36,640 nt of DNA from Clostridia bacterium (GCA_024404505.1 JAKSPU010000013.1:1-36640), one strand, 5' to 3'. Positions 15,896-25,176 are shown, numbered from the stretch's first letter. Translations and numbers: made by a program. Notes: a model not told the origin generated them from the letters alone.

Positions 15896-17038
15896 ATGGC
15901 CGAATTGACCGAAACAGGCTGTCTCTGCCTGCACCCCGCCGTCTGCGCGGTAGAGGACGACTACGAGATCATCTTCCTGTGCCGTGAAAAGGCCCTCGCG
16001 TCCGTGACGGTCGCCGGTGTGACCTACACCGACAGCCGGTGCGGCGTCATGCGGACGGACACGCTCGTCCACAAGGTGCGCGTCCCGGCGGCCGCGCTGA
16101 ACGCCGCACGGCATTACGACGTCAACGTCGCGCCGCTCAAGGATCACTGCAATTACTATCCCAAGCCCGAACCGACCGAGGTCTTCGGCTACGATTTCCG
16201 CCCCGTGCCGGACGATCCGGACACGCCCGTGCGGATGTACGTGCTGGCTGACACGCACGGCTGTGTCGACGCGCCCGTACAGGCCGCGCTTTCCTGCGGC
16301 GGCATGGACGCGCTGATCCTCGACGGTGACATCGGTGACTCCGCCGACACAGTCGACATGATAACCACCATGCACAGGCTCGCCTCCGCGATCACGAAAG
16401 GCAGCTTCCCCGTGATCTATGCCCGCGGCAATCACGATACGCGCGGGCATAACGCCGAGCATCTCCTTGATTTCGTCCCCGTCCGCAAGGGGGAGGACAA
16501 CGGCGTCACCGCGTTCTCCTTCCGGCTGGGCCCCGTGTGGGGGCTTGTGCTGGACGCCGGCGAGGATAAAGCGGACGACCGCATCGAGTACGGCGGCGTG
16601 TGCGACTTCCCCGTGTTCCGCCGTGCACAGACCGCTTATTTCAAGTCCCTGATCGCCGGCAAGGCTCACGAGTACGAGGCCGACGGCGTGAAGTACCGGA
16701 TTGCCGTTTGTCATATGCCCTTCCACTACTCTCAACACGGCTTCGCGCAGACGACCCCGGATATCTACGCCGAATGGGTGCATCTGCTGAACGAAATGGG
16801 TGTTCAGGTGCTGCTGTGCGGTCATATGCACCACATGGACGAGCTGGACGGCTCCATATTCGCCGGAGATGAGAAGCCTGCCTTCCCGACGCTTCTGTGC
16901 GCCGCGATGGACGGCGAGCCGAAACGCCGCGTCGAACGCTGGATCCCCGGCACCTATACCGGTACGCTCGTCACCTGTGCGGGCGGTGAGGTGCTGCATG
17001 AGTTCACCAACCACAGGGGAGAGGCCGTCACGCTATGA
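15896..17038 (+). CDS. Calcineurin-like metallophosphoesterase
   Basis: This 380-residue protein has the full dimetal phosphoesterase signature: D119 and H121 (LADTHG), D145 (LDGDIGD), N179 and H180 (ARGNHDTRG), H273 (CHMPFHY), and H310 and H312 (CGHMHH). Residues 1-110 form an extra beta-rich N-terminal domain, as in purple-acid-phosphatase-like enzymes. There is no signal peptide, so it is probably cytosolic. The substrate (phosphomonoester, phosphodiester or nucleotide) cannot be told. Its stop overlaps the next start in ATGA. Confidence 0.92.
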   Translation: MAELTETGCLCLHPAVCAVEDDYEIIFLCREKALASVTVAGVTYTDSRCGVMRTDTLVHKVRVPAAALNAARHYDVNVAPLKDHCNYYPKPEPTEVFGYDFRPVPDDPDTPVRMYVLADTHGCVDAPVQAALSCGGMDALILDGDIGDSADTVDMITTMHRLASAITKGSFPVIYARGNHDTRGHNAEHLLDFVPVRKGEDNGVTAFSFRLGPVWGLVLDAGEDKADDRIEYGGVCDFPVFRRAQTAYFKSLIAGKAHEYEADGVKYRIAVCHMPFHYSQHGFAQTTPDIYAEWVHLLNEMGVQVLLCGHMHHMDELDGSIFAGDEKPAFPTLLCAAMDGEPKRRVERWIPGTYTGTLVTCAGGEVLHEFTNHRGEAVTL

Positions 17039-17493
17039 GTAAACGTGACGAGAGCCGTACGTTCGTGATCACGAAGCGGAAACGTCATCCCGCTTGGTTG
17101 ATCGTGTCCTCGATTTTCCTGCTGCTTCCCCTCATCCCGGGGCTGCTCTATGACAGCGTCTGGATCTGGCTGACGGTCGTCACCGCGTGGCCGTTCCTGC
17201 TCCTGTTGTACGAACGTCTGTACCTGTCCCGGATCGTCATCACGATCGACCCGCAGAAGACTGTGATCCACACGCCTCTTGGAGACAGGGAATACCGGCG
17301 CGGCACGCTGTATTGGAAAGGCGTGCGGTTCGGTGTACGGGGCGGATGCTGGGTGCATCTCGTGTATGAGGGCAGCACGGTCTTCCGCTTTCTCGACCCC
17401 GACAGCTGGGATCAGATCCGCTGCGTGGCCCTGCTGCATCACACCGATACTTATACGGACGCCGAAAAACAGCTGCTGAGAAGCTGGCGGTAA
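17035..17493 (+). CDS. Small membrane protein of unknown function
   Basis: This 152-residue protein has a basic N-terminus (KRKRHPAW) and a hydrophobic hairpin (about 22-62). A soluble C-terminal domain carries ITIDPQKTVIHTPLGD and Arg-rich strands, like the bacterial PH-type or DUF304-type membrane-associated domains, though that is only a resemblance. It overlaps the phosphoesterase stop by four bases (ATGA) and ends before a strong shared terminator, closing the operon. Confidence 0.75.
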   Translation: MSKRDESRTFVITKRKRHPAWLIVSSIFLLLPLIPGLLYDSVWIWLTVVTAWPFLLLLYERLYLSRIVITIDPQKTVIHTPLGDREYRRGTLYWKGVRFGVRGGCWVHLVYEGSTVFRFLDPDSWDQIRCVALLHHTDTYTDAEKQLLRSWR

Positions 17494-17511
17494 GCCGCCC
17501 GGCCCGATCCG

Positions 17512-17545
17512 AAAAAGGCATCCCTCCTGCGAGGGATGCCTTTTT
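17512..17545. terminator. Bidirectional terminator between converging operons
   Basis: The 15-bp perfect stem AAAAAGGCATCCCTC (17512-17526) / GAGGGATGCCTTTTT (17531-17545) has a CTGC loop. T5 on one side and A5 on the other let it stop both the plus-strand operon and the minus-strand ATPase transcript. Confidence 0.95.
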
Positions 17546-17548
17546 CAC

Positions 17549-20392
17549 TCAATACCCGTTCCCCTTCCCTCTCAGCCTCCACATGATCTTGCGGAGCAGC
17601 TCGGATGGGAAGACCGTCAGCGACCAGAGCAGGGTATACCCGAGCTCGGCTAAGGTCAGAGGCGCGGTCCGGAGGACGGCCCCGCCGAGGTAGACGAACA
17701 GAATCTGGATCAACAGCACGGCTGTCATGATGAACATGAATGTCCTGTTGCGGGCAAGGCCCGAAAACAGATCCAGCCGGTCAGTGCGGGCATTGAAGCA
17801 ATTGAAAACAGACGAGAAGATGAACAGCACGAAGAACGCGGTCAGATGGTATATCCCATCCGGCGACGAACGGAAATGCGACACGATGACGGGCGATTTG
17901 AGGAACAGGAGGCACAGACACACGGTAAAGCCGCCCTGCAGGCAGATCTCGTGTACCATGTAGCGGTTGAGGATCGGCTCGTCGCGGCGTTTGGGTGCCT
18001 CCCTCATGCAGGAGGCAAGCGGCGCTTCCCCGGCGAACGCGAGGCCGCCGAGCGTGTCCATGATGAGATTGATCCACAGCATCTGCACGACGGTCACCGG
18101 CGCGTCCACGCCGAGGAACGGGCCGATCATGGAAACGCCCACGGCACACAGATTCATGGTCAGCTGCAGGGTGATGAACTTGCGGATGCTCGTGAACACC
18201 GTCCGCCCGTACAGCACCGCCTTGGCGATGGAGGACAGATCGTTGTCCATGATGATGATGTCCCCGGCCTCCTTTGCCACCTGCGTGCCCGCGCCCATGG
18301 CGAAGCCGATGTCGGCGCGCTTGAGGGCGGGCGCGTCGTTGATGCCGTCACCCGTCATGCCGACCACCATATCCGCCTCCTGTGACAGGCGCACCAGACG
18401 CGATTTGTCCGTCGGCAGCGCACGGGCGATGACCCCGATGCGCGGCAGCAGCTCACGCAGGCGGTTGTCCGTCATGGCAGCAAGCTCGCCGCTCTCCAGC
18501 ACGATATCCACGCCCCCGCCGAGGATGCCGCAGGACCGCGCGACGGAGCGGGCGGTATCCTTGTTGTCGCCTGTCATCATGACGACGTGGACCCCGGCGC
18601 GGCGCAGCGTGCGGACCGCCTCCGGCGCCTCCTTCCGCAGCCGATCCGTCAGCAGGACGGCGCACAACAGCGTCAGCGGACCGCTCTCCGAGGCAGCCAG
18701 CGCCGCCTGACCGGGCGATGCCGCCTGCACAGAAGAGGCCGCTGTCATGGGGCTGCCGGACGGCATCTCGCGGAGGCAAAGCAAGAGGACCCGGCCTCCC
18801 TTCGCGGTCATTGCGTCGATGCGGGCGGCAAGGGCGGCGCGGTCGACGGGTGCCGGACTGCCGTCGGCGCGGAGCGTGTCCGTCACGCGGGGCAGCAGCC
18901 GCTCGGGCGCGCCTTTGACGTACAAACAATCCCTGCCATCCGGGCGGCGGACGAGCGCGGCTGCCGTCTTGCGGGCGCTGTCAAAGGGCAGGCTGTCCGT
19001 CACGGCGGACAGCCCCTTCGGCAGCCCGCGGACCAGCACGCCGTCCATGAGCGCACGGTCGGTCGCGTTGCCGCCGAGGGCGCGCAGCGGACTCCCGTCA
19101 TCCCCCCCCGCACCCTCACGTCCGGGGCGTGACTGGGTGTTGGTCATGCAGGCGTCCGCAACCGTTTGCCAGAGCAGCGGATACCCGGATGCCAGCGCGG
19201 AAAAATCGCTCACCTCGGTGCCGTCTCCGAGCAGGACCCGGCCCACGGACGGCAGACCGCGCGTCAGCGTGCCGGTCTTGTCGGTGAACAGGATATTCAT
19301 GCTGCCCGCCGCCTCGATGCCCGCCGGCTTGCGGACCAGCACCTGATCCTTCGCCATGCGCCTGATGTTCGCCGACAGCACCACGGCGATCATCATGGGC
19401 AGGCCCTCCGGCACGGCGACGACCAGCACGGTCAGGCCGAGCGTGAGCGCGTGGAACAGGACGTCCCACATATACCGCCAATCGGACAGCTTGGACAGGA
19501 TCACGGACCTGTCAAAGCCGCTGTCGAAAAACAGCGCGTTGACGAGGAAGATCAGCGTGACCAGCGCGGCAGCAATATATCCGAGGCGGCTGATCTGCTG
19601 CGCAAGCCTTGTCAGCCGCAGCTTGAGCGGGCTGTCCCGCTTGTCGGTCTGCACCTCGTCGGAGATCTCGCCGAGAAAGGTCCTGTCCCCCACTCGCGTG
19701 ACGAGCAGCTCCCCCTGCCCACCGACCAGCACGCAGCCGCGCAGCAGCGCGTGAGGATCCGCAGGCGAAAGTGCCGCAGGGACGGTCACGGTCCCGCCGC
19801 GACCGATGCGGACGGGCGTCTTCTCCACCTCGCGGCTCTCACCCGTCATAGCGGATTGGTCCACCGTGAGCAAGCCGGACAGCAGCAGGCCGTCCGCCGG
19901 GACGCTTTCTCCGGCGGACAAGACGACCACGTCCCCGCAGACCACCTCCTCCATCGGCACCTCGAGCAGCGTCCCGCGCCCGCCGACGCGCCGGCGCACC
20001 CGTGACACCGTCCGGGCGCAGGCCTCGGACAGCTTCTCAAAGGCAGCCTCCGAGCCGTACTCCGACAGGGTGGAGATCAACGCCGCCAGAAAGACCGCCA
20101 GCGCGATGCCGCCCGTCTCAAACCAATCCGTTCCGCGGAAGGCGAACAGCAGGTTGAGTGCCAGCGCACACAGCAGGATGCGGATGACGGGATCGCCGAG
20201 GTTGGCGAGGAACTGCCGCCAGAAGGGCTTGCCCGGCTTGCGGGACAGGCGGTTGTCCCCCTGCGTCCGGCGGGAGGTGCTGACCTCCTCCTCCGTGAGC
20301 GGGTGCGGGCATATCTCGGCCGGATCCGTCCGGGGCGCGGCAGGAGCGGCTTCCGGACGGGGAGAAAGACGCGGAAGAGTGCTTGTTTCCAT
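17549..20392 (-). CDS. P-type calcium-transporting ATPase (P2B, PMCA-like)
   Basis: This 947-residue ion pump exports Ca2+ at the expense of ATP. The actuator loop motif is TGES (183-186), the TM4 ion-site motif VAVPEGLP includes E329, the phosphorylated residue is D371 (DKTGTLT), and TGDGINDAPALKRADIGFAMG marks the hinge. TM6 has NLIMDT. The TM5 motif TMNLCAV lacks the Glu that SERCA pumps use for calcium site I, and TM6 has Met where SERCA has Thr; both are P2B features, implying one calcium per cycle. Residues 1-55 form an extra hydrophilic N-terminus rich in Pro and Arg. The start has GGAAAGGA about 10 bases upstream. It is monocistronic, ending at the bidirectional terminator. Confidence 0.95.
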   Translation of the reverse strand: METSTLPRLSPRPEAAPAAPRTDPAEICPHPLTEEEVSTSRRTQGDNRLSRKPGKPFWRQFLANLGDPVIRILLCALALNLLFAFRGTDWFETGGIALAVFLAALISTLSEYGSEAAFEKLSEACARTVSRVRRRVGGRGTLLEVPMEEVVCGDVVVLSAGESVPADGLLLSGLLTVDQSAMTGESREVEKTPVRIGRGGTVTVPAALSPADPHALLRGCVLVGGQGELLVTRVGDRTFLGEISDEVQTDKRDSPLKLRLTRLAQQISRLGYIAAALVTLIFLVNALFFDSGFDRSVILSKLSDWRYMWDVLFHALTLGLTVLVVAVPEGLPMMIAVVLSANIRRMAKDQVLVRKPAGIEAAGSMNILFTDKTGTLTRGLPSVGRVLLGDGTEVSDFSALASGYPLLWQTVADACMTNTQSRPGREGAGGDDGSPLRALGGNATDRALMDGVLVRGLPKGLSAVTDSLPFDSARKTAAALVRRPDGRDCLYVKGAPERLLPRVTDTLRADGSPAPVDRAALAARIDAMTAKGGRVLLLCLREMPSGSPMTAASSVQAASPGQAALAASESGPLTLLCAVLLTDRLRKEAPEAVRTLRRAGVHVVMMTGDNKDTARSVARSCGILGGGVDIVLESGELAAMTDNRLRELLPRIGVIARALPTDKSRLVRLSQEADMVVGMTGDGINDAPALKRADIGFAMGAGTQVAKEAGDIIIMDNDLSSIAKAVLYGRTVFTSIRKFITLQLTMNLCAVGVSMIGPFLGVDAPVTVVQMLWINLIMDTLGGLAFAGEAPLASCMREAPKRRDEPILNRYMVHEICLQGGFTVCLCLLFLKSPVIVSHFRSSPDGIYHLTAFFVLFIFSSVFNCFNARTDRLDLFSGLARNRTFMFIMTAVLLIQILFVYLGGAVLRTAPLTLAELGYTLLWSLTVFPSELLRKIMWRLRGKGNGY

Positions 20393-20478
20393 GTATATAT
20401 GATCCTTTCCATACGGGTCGGGCGGGAAGTGTACGGTGTGATTTTATGCAAATGTGGCGCCGCTTATCACAAATCCGG

Positions 20479-20507
20479 TTGACAAACGGCCTGTTTTGTG
20501 GTATCCT
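20479..20507 (+). promoter_or_regulatory. Promoter of the phosphofructokinase gene
   Basis: TTGACA (20479-20484) and TATCCT (20502-20507) have a 17-base spacer, 39 bases before the ATG. The divergent ATPase gene begins 87 bases away; its own promoter must overlap this region, but I see only a weak candidate (TTGTGA with CATAAA on the minus strand). Confidence 0.8.
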
Positions 20508-20546
20508 ATGAGGGAAGAAAACGCCCTTTACGAAAGGAACACGGAT

Positions 20547-21833
20547 ATGGAAAATAAAGAGAAAAGAATCCTTCGCGGCAACGCCGTCGTCGGACAGTCA
20601 GGCGGTCCCACCGCTGCCATCAACGCCACGCTCGCCGGTGTCATCAGAGGTGTGATCCATGCACGCACAGCCGCCCCGGACTGCGGCATCGTCCGTCTGT
20701 TCGGCATGAGGAACGGTGTGGACGGCCTGCTCCGTGACGATATCATCGACCTCGACGCGCTGTTCGATCCCGCGTTCGGCGGCACCCCCGCCGACCTTGA
20801 CACGCTGGCGCTCACGCCCTCGTCCGGTCTCGGCTCCTGCCGCAAAAAGCTGCCCGCGCCCGGCTCCGCCGACGAGGAGGCCGTCATGGGCAGTCTGCTG
20901 TCGATCCTCAGGGCACACGACGTCCGCTACTTCTTTTACATCGGCGGCAACGATTCCATGGACACCGTAGCCAAGCTGTCCGCTTATGCGGACAAGCAGG
21001 GGTACGAGATGCGGGTCATGGGCGTGCCGAAAACCATCGACAACGACCTGATGGGCACCGACCACACCCCCGGCTTCGGATCGGCTGCCAAGTACATCGC
21101 CGTGACCACGCAGGAGATCCTGCGCGATACCGCCGTGTACACCGTCCCCGCCGTGACGATCATCGAGATCATGGGCCGCGACGCCGGCTGGCTGACGGCC
21201 TCGTCCGCGCTTGGACGCCTCGTGACCGGCTTCGAGCCGGACCTCGTCTACCTCCCCGAGCGCCCGTTTATCTTTGACGAATTCTACGAGGACGTCGCGG
21301 CCGCGCTGAAGAAGCACCCGAACGTGGTGGTCGCGGTATCCGAGGGGCTGCAATGCCCCGACGGCTCGTACGTGGGTGAGGGTACGCAGAGCGGGTCCGT
21401 GGACGTGTTCGGACACAAGTACCTCGCCGGGACCGGCAAGGCGCTGGAGCTTGCCGTCAAGGCGAAGTTCGGCTGCAAGGTGCGGTCCGTGGAGTTGAAT
21501 CTGCCGCAGCGATGCGCCGCGCACATCGTGTCCGCGCAGGATATCGAGGAATCGCTGGCGGTCGGTGAGGCTGCCGTGGACGCCGCTCTCTGCGGTGTCA
21601 GTCGTGCGATGATGGGCTTTGCCCGCACGGGTGACGAGCCCTACGCCTACGGCATCGGCGCGCAGAACATCGCCGATATTGCCAACCGCACCCGCTGCGT
21701 ACCCGACGAGTTCATCAACGCGCGCGGCAATCAGGTCACCGACGCCTGCGTGAAGTACCTCCTGCCGCTCATCCGCGGCGAGATGTACCCGGAGTACGAG
21801 AACGGCCTGCCGAAGCATTACATCTTCAAATAA
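20547..21833 (+). CDS. 6-phosphofructokinase, pyrophosphate-dependent type
   Basis: This 428-residue enzyme phosphorylates fructose 6-phosphate in glycolysis. The nucleotide-loop motif is GGNDS (133-137), where ATP enzymes have GGDGS and PPi enzymes GGDDS; the Asp in fourth position and PKTIDND (161-167, with Lys and catalytic D165) point to pyrophosphate as donor, making the step reversible. MGRDAGWL follows near residue 210. The frame is open to 20454, upstream of the promoter, but the ATG at 20547 with GAAAGGA eight bases before it is the real start. Confidence 0.93.
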   Translation: MENKEKRILRGNAVVGQSGGPTAAINATLAGVIRGVIHARTAAPDCGIVRLFGMRNGVDGLLRDDIIDLDALFDPAFGGTPADLDTLALTPSSGLGSCRKKLPAPGSADEEAVMGSLLSILRAHDVRYFFYIGGNDSMDTVAKLSAYADKQGYEMRVMGVPKTIDNDLMGTDHTPGFGSAAKYIAVTTQEILRDTAVYTVPAVTIIEIMGRDAGWLTASSALGRLVTGFEPDLVYLPERPFIFDEFYEDVAAALKKHPNVVVAVSEGLQCPDGSYVGEGTQSGSVDVFGHKYLAGTGKALELAVKAKFGCKVRSVELNLPQRCAAHIVSAQDIEESLAVGEAAVDAALCGVSRAMMGFARTGDEPYAYGIGAQNIADIANRTRCVPDEFINARGNQVTDACVKYLLPLIRGEMYPEYENGLPKHYIFK

Positions 21834-21842
21834 GAATGCCAA

Positions 21843-21892
21843 AGGGAACTTTTCTGTAGAAAAGTTCCCTCCGGACTCCTTCAAAAGACTTT
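21843..21892. repeat. Dispersed hairpin repeat, copy 2
   Basis: AGGGAACTTTTCT (21843-21855), loop GT, AGAAAAGTTCCCT (21858-21870) form a perfect 13-bp stem, followed by TCCTTCAAAAGACTTT (21877-21892). The same modules in the same order occur at 6392-6470 in reverse complement. It lies 10 bases after the phosphofructokinase stop and may stabilise its 3' end. There is only a weak T-run after it, so it is not a clear terminator. Confidence 0.7.
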
Positions 21893-21912
21893 ATTACGGG
21901 GGATGGATAAAG

Positions 21913-24900
21913 ATGAAATACAAGCATAACGCAAAGTACGATAAGAGAGTCGAGGAGATCATGGCCGGTATGACCGTAGAGGATCTGGTCGGTCAGCTGT
22001 TCGTCTGCCGCCGTCCGCAGGACGACGCGGTCGCCATGGAGGCTGTCACAAGGTACCGCCTCGGCGGATTTACGCTGTATGCCTGCGATTTTGAGCATGA
22101 AACGCCCGATTCCATGCGTGCGCTGACCGCCCGTTATCAGAACGCGGCATCGATCCCGCTGTTCTTCGCGGTAGACGAGGAGGGCGGACGGGTCAGCCGC
22201 GCCGGCAAGTTCCCGGCGTTCCGCTCCGAGCCGTTCCCGAATCCCCGCACGCTGTTCGCAGGCGGCGGCTACGAGGCCGTTGACCGCGACACGCGCGAAA
22301 AGGCCGCGATGCTGAGGGATCTCGGCGTCAACTTCAACTATGCCCCGGTGCTGGATATGTCCGGTAACCCGGAGACCTTCATTTTTGACCGCACGTTCGG
22401 CGACGATCCCGCCGCGACGGCCAAGTACGCCCGCACGGTCGTGACCGCGATGAACGACTGCCGCCTGATCGGCAGCATCAAGCACTTTCCCGGGTACGGC
22501 GATAACGTGGACACGCACAGGTTGGTCGCGCATGACGACAGGTCGATGGAGCAATTCATGTCCCGCGATCTCAAACCGTTCCGCGCCGGGATCGCCGCGG
22601 GCGTGCCCGTCGTCATGGTCGCACATAACATCGTGAGCTGTATGGACCCCGACCGCCCCGCGTCGCTCTCCCCTGCCGTACATAAGCTGCTGCGCGAGGA
22701 TCTGGGCTTTGAGGGCCTGATCATCACGGACTCGCTGGATATGAACGCCATCGTGCAGTACACGCACGAGAAGGCCGCCGCCGTCGAGGCGGTGCTGTCC
22801 GGCAACGACCTTCTGTGCTGCTCGTCCTATGACAAGCAGGTCCCGGGTCTGCTCGAGGCCGTCGCGGACGGCACGATCTCCCTTGACCGCATCAAGGAGT
22901 CTGTCCGCAAGGTGCTGGAGCTGAAGCTGCGGATGGGCATCATTCCCGAAAAGGCGGTCCGGCCCGCCGTCCCGGCTGACGTCGCCAACCTGCCGCTGAA
23001 GATCGTCCACGACTTCCCGCACCGCGCCGACGACACGCTCCGCGAACGTCGGGCGAGCATCACCCGGTATCTGAATATGCTCAAGCGCAAGGGCTTCGGC
23101 GGCATCGTGACCAACGTATCGACCGCCCACGAGTACCTTGAGAACGAGCGCGAGTGGAAGCTGTTCGCGTTCACGGCTGACGAGTGCGAGCGGCTCGGGA
23201 TGCGGATGTGGATCTACGACGAGAACGGCTACCCAAGCGGCAGCGCCGGCGGCATCACGCTGCGCGACGATCCCGAGCTCGAGGCGTTGGCCGTCGTCGT
23301 CGTGAAGGAGACCGTCGCGCCCGGCGAAACAAAGACCATCCCCCTGCCCCGCGGTCACATGAGATTCCTGTACGCGGGCCTGTATCCCTGCGGCGCGGAC
23401 GGTCAGCCTCTGCCCGACGCAGAGGGACGCTGCATCCCGCTGCCCGGCCCCGACTTCCGCAACGAAACAGAAGCTGTCACGCTGACCAACACATCAGACG
23501 CGCCCGCCGTGCTGTGCGCTTTTGTCGAAAAGCGGCTGTATGAGGGCACGCATTGCATCCACAACGTGTTCATGGCACAGCGGTACATCGACGTCACCAA
23601 CCGTGACGCCGTCGCCGCGTTCATCCGCAATACCTACGAAAAGTATTTCGAGGCTGTCCCCGGTCATATGACAGCCGGCGCCGGCGCGCAGACGCCTGTC
23701 CCCGGAAAGATCGAGGCGTTCTTCACCGACGAGCCGTCCTTCATGGGCTGTTATATCAACGCCGGTCTGTGGCCCGGACGCACCCGCGACCCCTACGATA
23801 CGGAGATCCCGCTGTACCCCGTGCTGTCCTATGGCCGCGACGTGGAGAATCAGTTCGCCGCCCGGTACGGGTACGATCTGCGTTCCGAGCTGGTATCCGT
23901 CTTCCTCGGCGATTCGGACCATGCCAGAGCGGTCCGCTCGGACTACTACGCGCTGATGTCCGACCTGTATGAGGACAGCTTCTTTGCTCAGCTCGGCGAT
24001 TGGTGCGGCCGCCATGATATCAGCTTCTCCGGTCACATCCTCCTCGAGGACGATATCCGCCACCATACCATCTTTGAGGGCGACTACTTCCGTCTGCTCC
24101 GGCATATGCATACGCCCGGCATCGATATGCTGCAATCCCTGCCGCGCGTGCTGCGGGAGTATGCCTTCACGCCCAAGCTCGTGTCGTCCGTTGCCCACGC
24201 GTACAGCAGGCCGCACGTCATGAGCGAGGTATCCGCTCACGCGCAGGGCGGACACGTCACGCACGACCAGATGTACGCGTCACTCTGCGCTCAGTACGCG
24301 ATGGGCGTCGACACCTTTACCTACTACTACGGCACGGAGTTCATGGACGACGCGACCTACACGGCCTATAACGGCGCTTTGGGCCGTATCGACCGCATCA
24401 TGGCCGGCCGCCATCTCTCCAACGTGCTGCTCTACTACCCCATCGAAACCTTCCGGCAGTACCACAAGCCGTCCGACGCACAGTACGGCAGCTATACCGC
24501 CGAGGAGAACGCCTGCAAGGCCGGTGTCGATGCCGTGATGGACGCTCTGCTCGACCGTCAGTGCGATTTCGACTTCGTCGGCTTTGACGTACTGTCCCGC
24601 TGTGCCGTGAAGGACGGCTTACTGACCACGCCCGGCGGCGAGACCGTGCAGGCGCTCGTGCTGCCGCCGATGTCCGTCACGCCGCAGATGCAGGCGCTCT
24701 TTGACCGGCTGTCCGCCTCCGGCGTACCCGTGCTGACGACAGCCTCTGAGGTATTCGCGCCTGCTGCCGGCGCACGCGTGCTGCCCGACGCCGCGTCCCT
24801 CGTCGACGTGCTGGATCAGGACAAGCTGCTGCTGCGGACGGGTCGTCCCGCCCCCTACGTGCTGGCGCTGACCCGCGATACCTTCGCCGGTACGCGTGCC

Positions 24901-25101
24901 ACGCTGCTGTGCAACACCGCCGAAGCCGACAATGAGGTCACCGTCACGCTGTCCGGCATGAAGGCTCCCGTGTTGTACGATCCTCTGGCTGACGCCGTGC
25001 TGCCCTGCGCCTTCGTCAAGGACGGAGACGGACTCCGCGCGACGGTCAAGCTGCCCTGCAACCGCAGCTATATCATCATGGAAAGAGTATCCGGGGTGTG
25101 A
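21913..25101 (+). CDS. Two-domain glycosidase: GH3 (NagZ-like) fused to GH106-like domain
   Basis: This protein has 1062 residues. Residues 1-345 are a GH3 domain of the beta-N-acetylhexosaminidase type, with KHFPGYGDNVDTH (190-202, Asp200/His202 as acid/base dyad) and the nucleophile D273 in ITDSLDM. Residues about 375-1062 form a separate catalytic region like GH106 alpha-L-rhamnosidases: GFGGIVT, YDENGYPSG (435-443), FTDEP (E607), SFSGHILLED and MSE with E772. Similarity to the protein at 34005-36640 runs through all these motifs. There is no signal peptide, so it likely acts on imported oligosaccharides. The start has a weak GGGGGATGG site. Both domains look intact, so this is a true fusion, unless a lost stop joined two genes. 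No terminator follows before the next promoter. Confidence 0.88.
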   Translation: MKYKHNAKYDKRVEEIMAGMTVEDLVGQLFVCRRPQDDAVAMEAVTRYRLGGFTLYACDFEHETPDSMRALTARYQNAASIPLFFAVDEEGGRVSRAGKFPAFRSEPFPNPRTLFAGGGYEAVDRDTREKAAMLRDLGVNFNYAPVLDMSGNPETFIFDRTFGDDPAATAKYARTVVTAMNDCRLIGSIKHFPGYGDNVDTHRLVAHDDRSMEQFMSRDLKPFRAGIAAGVPVVMVAHNIVSCMDPDRPASLSPAVHKLLREDLGFEGLIITDSLDMNAIVQYTHEKAAAVEAVLSGNDLLCCSSYDKQVPGLLEAVADGTISLDRIKESVRKVLELKLRMGIIPEKAVRPAVPADVANLPLKIVHDFPHRADDTLRERRASITRYLNMLKRKGFGGIVTNVSTAHEYLENEREWKLFAFTADECERLGMRMWIYDENGYPSGSAGGITLRDDPELEALAVVVVKETVAPGETKTIPLPRGHMRFLYAGLYPCGADGQPLPDAEGRCIPLPGPDFRNETEAVTLTNTSDAPAVLCAFVEKRLYEGTHCIHNVFMAQRYIDVTNRDAVAAFIRNTYEKYFEAVPGHMTAGAGAQTPVPGKIEAFFTDEPSFMGCYINAGLWPGRTRDPYDTEIPLYPVLSYGRDVENQFAARYGYDLRSELVSVFLGDSDHARAVRSDYYALMSDLYEDSFFAQLGDWCGRHDISFSGHILLEDDIRHHTIFEGDYFRLLRHMHTPGIDMLQSLPRVLREYAFTPKLVSSVAHAYSRPHVMSEVSAHAQGGHVTHDQMYASLCAQYAMGVDTFTYYYGTEFMDDATYTAYNGALGRIDRIMAGRHLSNVLLYYPIETFRQYHKPSDAQYGSYTAEENACKAGVDAVMDALLDRQCDFDFVGFDVLSRCAVKDGLLTTPGGETVQALVLPPMSVTPQMQALFDRLSASGVPVLTTASEVFAPAAGARVLPDAASLVDVLDQDKLLLRTGRPAPYVLALTRDTFAGTRATLLCNTAEADNEVTVTLSGMKAPVLYDPLADAVLPCAFVKDGDGLRATVKLPCNRSYIIMERVSGV

Positions 25102-25147
25102 CGGCTGCGGAACGCGCGACATATTCCGGCCAAATTCCCGGAAAGGG

Positions 25148-25176
25148 TTGCTTTTCCCGACAGATTATGCTATAAT
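25148..25176 (+). promoter_or_regulatory. Promoter of the GT2 gene at 25239
   Basis: TTGCTT (25148-25153) and TATAAT (25171-25176) have a 17-base spacer, 63 bases before the start codon. Confidence 0.82.

Noticed and set aside
21826..23358. 510-codon minus-strand frame opposite the GH3 domain
   Set aside because: Antisense to conserved GH3 motifs; composition is that of a shadow frame.
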